Below, piece by piece: positions 56,954 through 64,000 of a stretch of DNA of 64,000 nt. The position numbers were made by a program, and so were the translations under genes. Below the pieces are notes generated by a model, which searched no databases, was not told where the DNA came from, and saw nothing but the letters and a program-made list of their open reading frames with translations. This DNA comes from Ambrosia x helenae. Taxonomy: Eukaryota; Streptophyta; Magnoliopsida; Asterales; Asteraceae. The first letter of the stretch is position 1; every line of letters begins with the position of its first letter. Where the stretch lies: contig CM061229.1 in the NCBI GenBank assembly GCA_030844895.1, forward strand, positions 121,409,682 to 121,473,681, in the 5' to 3' direction.

Positions 56954-58788
56954 ATGAGTAGCCGGCCGGCGAAGTCCAAAATTCCGGCAGCCATTTTATC
57001 TAGAATCACTAAGGTTTTCATTACCAATCTACCAGACAAATGTAGCGGGAAGGATTTATCGGAGTTTATTCGTGAATATGGGGATATCTTTGATATCTAC
57101 ATTGCTCGTAAAAGGGATAAGTATGGTAATCGGTTTGGGTTCATTTCTTTTCTAGATGTAAAGGATTCCAAGGAGATTATTCGGAAGATTCGTAACACTT
57201 GTATTGGAGATTGCTGGCTCAAGGCTAATATCGCTAGATTTACACTTGAAGAAGGTGAGATTAGACCGGAGCCGGTGGACAATCGGAAGAAGACTAACGG
57301 GGATGATGTGGGACGTAATAATATCCCACCTTCATCGTTCGTTAATGGTAACCGGTCATTCACTGATATACTTTTGGGCAGACAAGGGACATTGAACGTT
57401 GGTAAAACCGTGGCTGTTGATGATAACATGGTTGCGATGACTGGTGTGCATGGGAGGGCTTTGGTTGTTCGCATGATTGATTTAGATGCTCTTAAAAACA
57501 TCTATATCATTCTTAACGACCTATGCCCTGGACTTGGTAAGATTCAATACATCGGAGGCTTGTCGGTATTGATTACGTTTGAAGACAACGAGACAGCGGC
57601 TAGGGTTCGTGATGCTGCTAAGGAAGTTTTGGGCCGGTTTTCTTCGATTGATCTGTGGGAAGGTCAAGTATTCGCGTATGAACGGTTGGCTTGGGTCAAA
57701 ATAGTGGGTATTCCTTTGCACCTACTATCGTCTCAGGTTCTTAACGCCATTGGAAATGCTGTGGGTAAGGTTATTCATATGCCGTGTAGGAATGACGAAG
57801 ACGGGGATCTTTCCTACGACTATCTGGGTATTCTTGCTGGTGATGGAAAAAGAATTGAGGAGGAAATTACGGTATCTTGGAAAGACAAGAAGTTTAGCGT
57901 ATGGGTAACGGAAGAACCAAGTGTATGGACCCCGGAATTTTACAAAGTCACTACGTCCCGGATGTTGCTCGTGATAACGACGACGGTAGTGTTAACAGTC
58001 AAACGAATGAAGAAGACAACATGGAAAAGCAAACGATTGGTACTCCGGCTACGGCTAAGGAGCATGTTACGGAAAATACAGGTTTGGAAGAAGACAACAT
58101 GGAAGAGCAAATGATTGGTACGCCGGTTGACGACGTTGATGTTACAGATCGGCCGGAGATTGGTAATACAGGTTTGGAAAGTTTTTATGACATTAATGTT
58201 GATATTGAAGGTAATTCAATTGACAATTATGAGGTCAATGATTGTGGGGTTGAAACTCCTATAATATTAGAGCATGTTACGGAAAATTTTGATTTCATTC
58301 CAGGGAAAGATTTTGACTTTGAGGCCCAATGTAACCTGGATGGGGTGGGAGATAATTGTGGGCCTAACATTAACAAAAGAAAAAAGAAAGGTGGGTTGGG
58401 CTCGGTGGGTCAGGTTAACCCAGCTTATTCAAGCAGCTTAGAGAAGTCCAAAGTTGGTAAAAAATACAGAATTTTAGATGATGAAGATGTCTTTGGGCTT
58501 GATCCTATTTTGGGCCTAGACAAGAAGAGTGATTTGGTTTGCGCAGCCCAATCTGACGATTTAGATTTGAATGTCCAGCCTTCTGATGTTGATAATGGGC
58601 CGGCCTTGCCCTCTGTTTTGGGCCGTAAGTTACCTACTGATGTTGATATGGTTTCGCACTGTGTTGATAATACAGAGGTGGAGGCCACTATAGTTTTGGG
58701 GGATATACTTGGGGCGAACCTATCCAATTCTCATGAATTGATACAAGAGTCCATTGTTACCAAAGGTTTACAAGGGGTGAAGAAATGA
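56954..58788 (+). pseudogene. LINE ORF1 (RRM protein), one frameshift
   Basis: ATG 56954 opens an RRM domain with RNP2 (VFITNLP) and RNP1 (RFGFISF) in the first 70 residues, followed by a DUF4283-like segment (about 57400-57900). Around 57930-57960 the frame changes; the acidic C-terminus continues in another frame to TGA 58788. It contains a duplicated unit EEDNME(K/E)Q(T/M)IGTP. In plant L1 elements ORF1 binds the LINE RNA. Its TGA overlaps the ATG of ORF2 as ATGA. Confidence 0.85.
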
Positions 58789-61700
58789 ATTGCATTTCGA
58801 TCAATATTAGAGGGATTGGAGGTAATGGTAAAGCGGGTTGGATTAAAAAAATAAAGTTCGATAACGGTGTCTCTTTTATTGGTATGCAGGAAACTATGAG
58901 TAGCAACATTCTCCCTGGTCTAGTTTCGGCTTATTGGGGAGGTTCGGGTTTTGATTTTGATTTTGATTATGTGGAGGCCAATGGTAACTCGGGAGGTTTG
59001 ATTAGTGTTTGGGACCCAAAAGTTTTTGTGAAAGACATGGTGACTAAAGATCGTAATTTTCTTCATGTTTCGGGTTTGCTCATGGCAGGGTCGGTTAGAA
59101 TCAATATGTTAAATGTCTATGCCCCACAAAATAAAGATGAGAAAAAGAGATTGTGGTAAAAAATAGATGCTCTTATCGGTTCTCATGAGGGGTGGTGGAT
59201 TTTGCTTGGCGATTTCAACGCGGTGAGAGATCCGGAAGAAAGAAAGAATTCAAAATTCGATAAGAAGTGCTCGAGTGATTTTAATGATTTTATCGAGAAG
59301 GCGGGGTTACGTGAATTCAATCAGAAGGGGTTTAGATTCACTTATATGTCTTGCAGAAAAGGCGTGTTTACTTACAGTCGGATCGACAGGTTTCTCGTAT
59401 GCGAAGGCATTTTCAACAAATGGCCAAGTGCCTATGTTCGTGTGTTGGGTAGAAACTTGTCGGATCACTCGCCTTTGCTATTATCGGTTGTTGATACCAA
59501 TTTCGGGCCCAAACCGTTCAGATTGTTTGATTCATGGATTGATCGTCCAGGGTGTAATGATGTTATTATTTCTGTTTTTGATTCTTGGGTGGCTCACGGT
59601 CCGGCCGACATTAACCTTCTTAAAAAATTGGGCACTCTTAGGAACCGGCTGCGAGAGTGGTTTAATGACATGAACACACGTGAAAGATTGGAAGAGGCTA
59701 ACCTTCGAGCTGAAAAAGAAGAATTGGAAAGGACGATGGAGACAAAAGACTTGGAAGAATCCGACGTTTGGATTTGGACTGAATGTAAGGTGGCGTTAGA
59801 CAATATGGAGCTTCACAAGGCTAAAGATCTTAGACAAAAGTCTCGAGTCAAATGGGCGTCTTTGGGGGATGAAAATTCCACCTTTTTTCATAATATCGTG
59901 AATGGTAGAAAAGCCCAAAATGCTATCCCAGGTTTATTGATAAATGGCGAATGGGTGACTAAACCGGCCCTTGTGAAACGTGAGGTACTTCGATTCTATC
60001 GCTCCCATTTTAAAGAAGAGTACACTTGCCGGCCAAGCCTTCTTTGTTCGGGTATTAATCAAATTAATGTCACGGACCGGGATTCTCTAGTTGACGTATT
60101 TTCTAGAGAAGAGATTAAAGCGGCGGTGTTCGATTGCGGTTCCAACAAAGCCCCGGGTCCGATGGGTTCAATTTCCGCTTTGTCAAGCGGTTTTGGCACC
60201 TATTCGAGGATGATTTTTTTAACATTATGTCGGAATTTCATAAGTATGGCGTCATTAATCAAGGTTGCGGATCTTCTTTCATAACTCTTATCCCTAAGGT
60301 GAAATCTCCTTTGGGTTTAAAAGATTATAGGCCTATCACCCTTATTGGCATGATAAGTAAAGTTATTTCAAAAATTCTTGCCAATCGTATCAAAAGGGTT
60401 ATGGGAAATATTATTTCTGAAACTCAATCGGCTTTCTTATCGGACCGATATATTCTTGATGGCCCACTTGTGGTTAATGAAGTTGTGGATTGTTTAAAGA
60501 AGAGAAACAAGAAAGCATTTTTGCTAAAGATAGACTTCGAAAAGGCCTACGATAACGTCAATTGGAATTTTTTGATGTCTATTATGTCGCAAATGGGTTT
60601 CCCTTTGCAATGGTGTGATTGGATCAAAGGTATTTGCGTGTCCTCTAGAGCGGCGGTTTTGGTCAACGGGTCCCTACTTTTGAATTTCAATGTGAAAAGG
60701 GTCTCCGTCAAGGTGATCCTCTTTCTCCATTTCTTTTTTTAATCGTTATGGAAGCGTTGTCTTGGATTATTGATAAAGCTAGGGATCTTGGGATTTTTAG
60801 AGGCATTCGATTGGCCAAGGGTGATATGGAGGTGAGTCATCTTTTATATGCGGATGATGCTTTAATTATGGGGGAATGTTCGTTTGATAATATTAAGAAC
60901 ATCGCTCGTATTCTTCGTATTTTCTATTTGTGTTCGGGGCTTCGAATAAATCTTCATAAATCAAATATATATGGAGTTGGCGTGGGGGATGGAGATTTGG
61001 AAAATATGTTGGATTATCTAGGTTGTAAACGTGGAAGCTTTCCTTTTACCTACCTAGGTATCCAAGTTGGTGCAAAGATGACTCGTGTTAAAATTTGGGA
61101 GCCGGTGATTGATACTATTCGGACTCGGCTTGCCTCATGGAAGGTGCGTCATTTGTCTATCGGTGGTCGATTGATTATATTGAAATCGGTTCTTGAAAGT
61201 CTTCCGGTTTATTATCTTTCGATATATAAAGCCCCGAAAGCCGTGGTGGAAATATTGAACAGATTATGCGAAGATTCTATGGGCCGGTCCTGGTATTGAG
61301 AATAAAATTTCGTGGGTTGCTTGGGATGTTGTTACGACTCCGAAAAGCAAAGGAGGTCTAGGTGTCTCGAAGATTGAAGAGGTGAATAAGGCCCTGTTAT
61401 TAAAATGGACTTGGAGGTTCAAAAAGGAGGGTAGTAGCCTTTGGAAGAAAATTATTTTGGGTTGTCATGGGTCAAGTAGACTTTGGTCTTTATTGCCGTG
61501 TAATGCTTCTTCGAGTGGTTGTTGGAAATCCATTGTTAAAGTTGGGGAAAATCAGCTTCCTAACGGGTAGATCTCTTAACTCCTTTTTTGTCGGGATTTT
61601 TGGTGATGGTAGATATATCAATTTTTGGGGAGATACATGGCTTCTTGATGTTCCTCTTCGCGTCTCGTTCCCTAATCTTTTCCGGCTTGAAAAATACAAA

Positions 61701-62444
61701 TGGTGCAAAGTTAGTGATCGGCTTGAATATGTCAATGGGAACAAACAGTTAAGGTGGGAGTGGAGTTCTCAGCCACATACGCAAGAGCAGCTTGTCGAAT
61801 TATTTGACCTCCTCGAAAACATCTATAACATAGAACGGAAAGATGGTGCCGATCAGTGGAAATGGACCGAAGAAAAGGACGGACAGTTCACAGTCTCTTC
61901 GGCCAAGAGACTTCTTAGCAGTTCTCATGTGGGAGACGGTGATCTTCGGATTAAGTGGAAAGGATGGGTTCCGTTGAAGTGCAAAATTCTTGTTTGGAGG
62001 ATCGCTCGAAATCGCATCCCTACGGCGGTTGAACTCATCAAACGGGGAGTTTATATTCCACATTCAGAGTGCCGGTTATGTCAAGAGGATTCGGAATCTA
62101 CGTCGCATCTTTTTACTGGGTGTTGTTACTCGAACGAGGTGTGGCATCGAATTGAAAATTGGTGTAAGATTACTCATTCCTTTCTGTTTGATATTCCGGA
62201 TTTATTGGATATGCCTAACATCCAAGCCGCGACTAAAGATTCGAAACATATTCTCCGTGGTATCACTTACACGACCATTTGGATGATATGGAACGAAAGA
62301 AATGAACGTGTTTTTAATGACAAGAAGAGACATCCGGTTCAACTGGTGGAGAACATCAAAGCGACGGCGTATTTTTGGATTCGAAATAGATCTCGTTGGA
62401 AATATAAGGATTGGAAAACTTGGTGTAATTCTCCTTTGGATTGA
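58785..62444 (+). pseudogene. LINE ORF2 (APE endonuclease, reverse transcriptase, zf-RVT), multiple breaks
   Basis: The frame begins NCISINIRGIGG; APE motifs are GMQET, NVYAPQ, LGDFNAV and SDHSPLLL. RT motifs include LIPKV, DYRPITLIG, DFEKAYD and YADDAL. The C-terminus has the plant zf-RVT finger (CRLCQEDSESTSHLFTGC) and an IWNERN motif, ending at TGA 62444. Breaks: in-frame TAA at 59157-59159; frame changes near 60162, 60697, 61268 and 61555. It would nick target DNA and copy the RNA; this copy cannot. Confidence 0.92.
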
Positions 62445-62511
62445 TGTATTATTTTTTCGCTTAGTCCTTACTTTAAGGACTAGCGAGTTTTGTTAATGAA
62501 GTTTTCCTTTC

Positions 62512-62520
62512 AAAAAAAAA
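62512..62520 (+). other. LINE poly(A) tail
   Basis: A9 directly before the 3' TSD copy; no canonical AATAAA is seen just upstream. Confidence 0.85.
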
Positions 62521-62748
62521 GTGTTAATATTGATTATAATAAATAAGAATTAAATGCTATATGTTTTGTTCAAACATAAATTTATTTAATCAATATTAAC
62601 TAAATAAGTAAATTCAATATTTATTAGTAGTTTATGGTTTTACCAAAATAAAATAATATATATATATATATGTACTTTTAGTTATCTATTTCATAATCAA
62701 TTTTTTAGTCTTATAAATGGAGTTAACCATAATTAGTTACATAACAAT

Positions 62749-63056
62749 TAAGTGTCTTGAAACGGTCGTCTTTAATGGATTTGTTGTTTGGCATGAATAG
62801 GCATATAAATAAATTCTTAGACACTTTAGCATATTGACACCAAATTTCATTCACTTGGGAATTGAGATTTTGTCATGGTCATTCTCGTTTTGACTAGCAC
62901 GGTAAGTGTCTTGAAACGGTCGTCTTTAATGGATTTGTTGTTTAGCATGAATAGGCATATAAATAAATTCTTAGACACTTTAGCATATTGACACCAAATT
63001 TCATTCACTTGGGAATTGAGATTTTGTCATGGTCATTCTCGTTTTAACTAGCACGG
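62749..63056 (+). repeat. 154-bp tandem duplication in LTR
   Basis: Units 62749-62902 and 62903-63056 differ at about two bases (for example TTTGGCATG / TTTAGCATG). Each contains CATATAAATAAATTC, with TATAAATA at 62804-62811 and 62958-62965. Confidence 0.95.
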
Positions 63057-63887
63057 CCATAGAGCACCGACAAGAAACATATCTTGTATATTTTTTTGTC
63101 TTAGTCGCCTCTTATGTGCCCTTTACCCTTTTGAAACCTAGCTATATAATAAAAAACTCCTACGACCAAAGAAGCCGTCTACCAGTCCTATCTTGTATAT
63201 TTTTGGCCATTTACTTTGCAACATTTTAGCATATTCAGACTAGTATTCAAGGTGAGTATATTTTTCCCCTTTTTACTATTTACTCTTTTGGGGGTGACTT
63301 ATGTACAATTATTAGTAAACTTATGTGTATTATTTATAACGCAATGTGCTCTTTGATATGTTTTGTGTGAATTGTATAAATGATTTGTCAAAGTCATTAA
63401 CCGCTGAGCCGCACCTAACAATGAGTAGTACTACGAATTATATTCTTTGGTTGACTTACGTGAACGAGTTAAGTCCTTGGTCATTGTTATGGTTTTTCTT
63501 GAACGATGTGTGAACGATTATTGAACGATGTGAGGCTTGATTTTGACCTTTTTACATATTACAATATCATAGCACATACATTGCGAAACACTTTTCTATT
63601 ATATGTATTCAAACAGGGTATGCTCACCAATACATTTTTGTATTGACCAAATTATTTTCGTACATGTTTCAGGTTCTTATGAGATCACTTATAAGCTTTT
63701 GGAACTTAGGCTTAGATTGAGATTTACTATATTTTAGTTTAGATTGCTAGTTTTAATTGTTGTATTTTTTCAATATAATAAACTATTCCATTTAATGTAT
63801 CAAAATTTACATTTCTAGTCCATGAGCTATTGAACAATCTTCACTACGTGACACCTCGATGTTTCCGCCATCGGTTGGGGTGTTACA

Positions 63888-64000
63888 GACGGTGCTGGGT
63901 AGCGCCGGCGGCACAGTGGAAGGTGGAGGTGGATGGTCGTGATAGTGGGTGGGCGATTATGGTGAGTGGTGGCGGTGGGTGGTGGTTGGTGCGGTGATGG
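63888..64000. repeat. 113-bp direct repeat, right copy (continues past window)
   Basis: Directly abuts the LTR end TGTTACA and matches 56232-56344 with about three substitutions; the window ends inside it. Confidence 0.9.

Larger units (their letters stand above)
56785..62520 (+). mobile_element. L1-type LINE (5.7 kb), decayed, with 16-17-bp TSD
   Basis: AGTGTTAATATTGATTA occurs at 56768-56784 and again right after the poly(A) (62520-62536). Contents: 5' UTR (56785-56953), ORF1 with an RRM, ORF2 with APE endonuclease, reverse transcriptase and a zinc-finger tail, a short 3' UTR and a terminal A9. The full-length structure with long TSD shows classic target-primed reverse transcription. Several frameshifts and a stop make it inactive. 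Confidence 0.95.
56353..63887 (+). mobile_element. Solo LTR (about 1.8 kb) split by a LINE
   Basis: Starts TGTGACAACTGTCACC and ends CGGTTGGGGTGTTACA, the latter shared with the LTRs at 20118/25862 and 44386. Removing the LINE and one TSD leaves about 1.78 kb, close to the 1816-bp LTRs. The part after the LINE includes a 154-bp tandem duplication with TATA boxes and a stretch (63600-63720) paralleling the other LTR ('TATGCTCACCAAT', 'TACATGTT(T/G)CAGG'). Flanks are not a simple 5-bp TSD: both are a 113-bp repeat. The left boundary is inferred. Confidence 0.6.

Noticed and set aside
9..63990. CRISPR arrays, operons, ribosome binding sites and other prokaryotic features
   Set aside because: Introns, plant transposons and AT-rich intergenic DNA show this is a plant nuclear region; the repeat clusters at 45500-46600 have no regular spacer structure.

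Overview
The window is nuclear DNA from a plant, very probably a eudicot. It is AT-rich, has short GT-AG introns, and is built almost entirely from nested plant transposable elements (Tat-type Ty3/gypsy, Cassandra, FAR1-type Mutator, hAT, Helitron, L1-type LINE). The style of the LTRs suggests Asteraceae, but that is a weak inference. No clearly single-copy host gene was found.

Layout. 1-8088: left-truncated view of a Tat-lineage Ty3/gypsy retrotransposon on the minus strand (5' LTR 7314-8088, gag-pol 7248-1844 with one late frameshift) plus a spliced antisense ORF (186-1569). 8623-9553: solo LTR of a related family in the opposite orientation, TSD GTAAC. 9871-34376: a 24.5-kb Mutator-like element (MULE) with four genes: a spliced FAR1-type transposase (plus strand), two small acidic proteins of unknown function (minus strand), and a 23-exon Ulp1-type cysteine protease gene (minus strand). 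The protease gene is cut in one coding exon by a young, non-autonomous LTR retrotransposon (20118-27677, 1816-bp LTRs, TSD AAAAC). 35021-36490: foldback MITE carrying a second MITE. 36871-37981: putative Helitron. 38360-42527: decayed hAT element (8-bp TSD) carrying a Cassandra TRIM with 5S rRNA-like LTRs (38678-39409). 42671-43806: Mutator-type foldback MITE (9-bp TSD). 43995-50190: inverted MITE arms split by a minus-strand solo LTR (44386-49788), itself split by a 2706-bp plus-strand solo LTR (45057-47762, TSD CACAG). 50870-52272: putative Helitron containing a hAT MITE (51481-52126). 56353-63887: an LTR split by a decayed L1-type LINE (56785-62520, about 17-bp TSD), flanked by a 113-bp direct repeat.

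The most unusual item is the MULE. Its Ulp1 gene can be read as 23 exons with every junction in phase and a total of 3669 nt (1222 codons plus stop), once the LTR insertion and one TSD copy are disregarded. Its N-terminal and linker regions are strings of short exons of 45-138 nt flanked by phase-1 introns on both sides, several clearly duplicated from one another. The transposase likewise reads as five in-phase exons (813 aa), so the element looks to have been coding-competent until the recent insertion. How the four genes cooperate is not known; FAR1-type MULEs with Ulp1-like genes (Kaonashi-type) are known, but the accessory proteins are not recognised.
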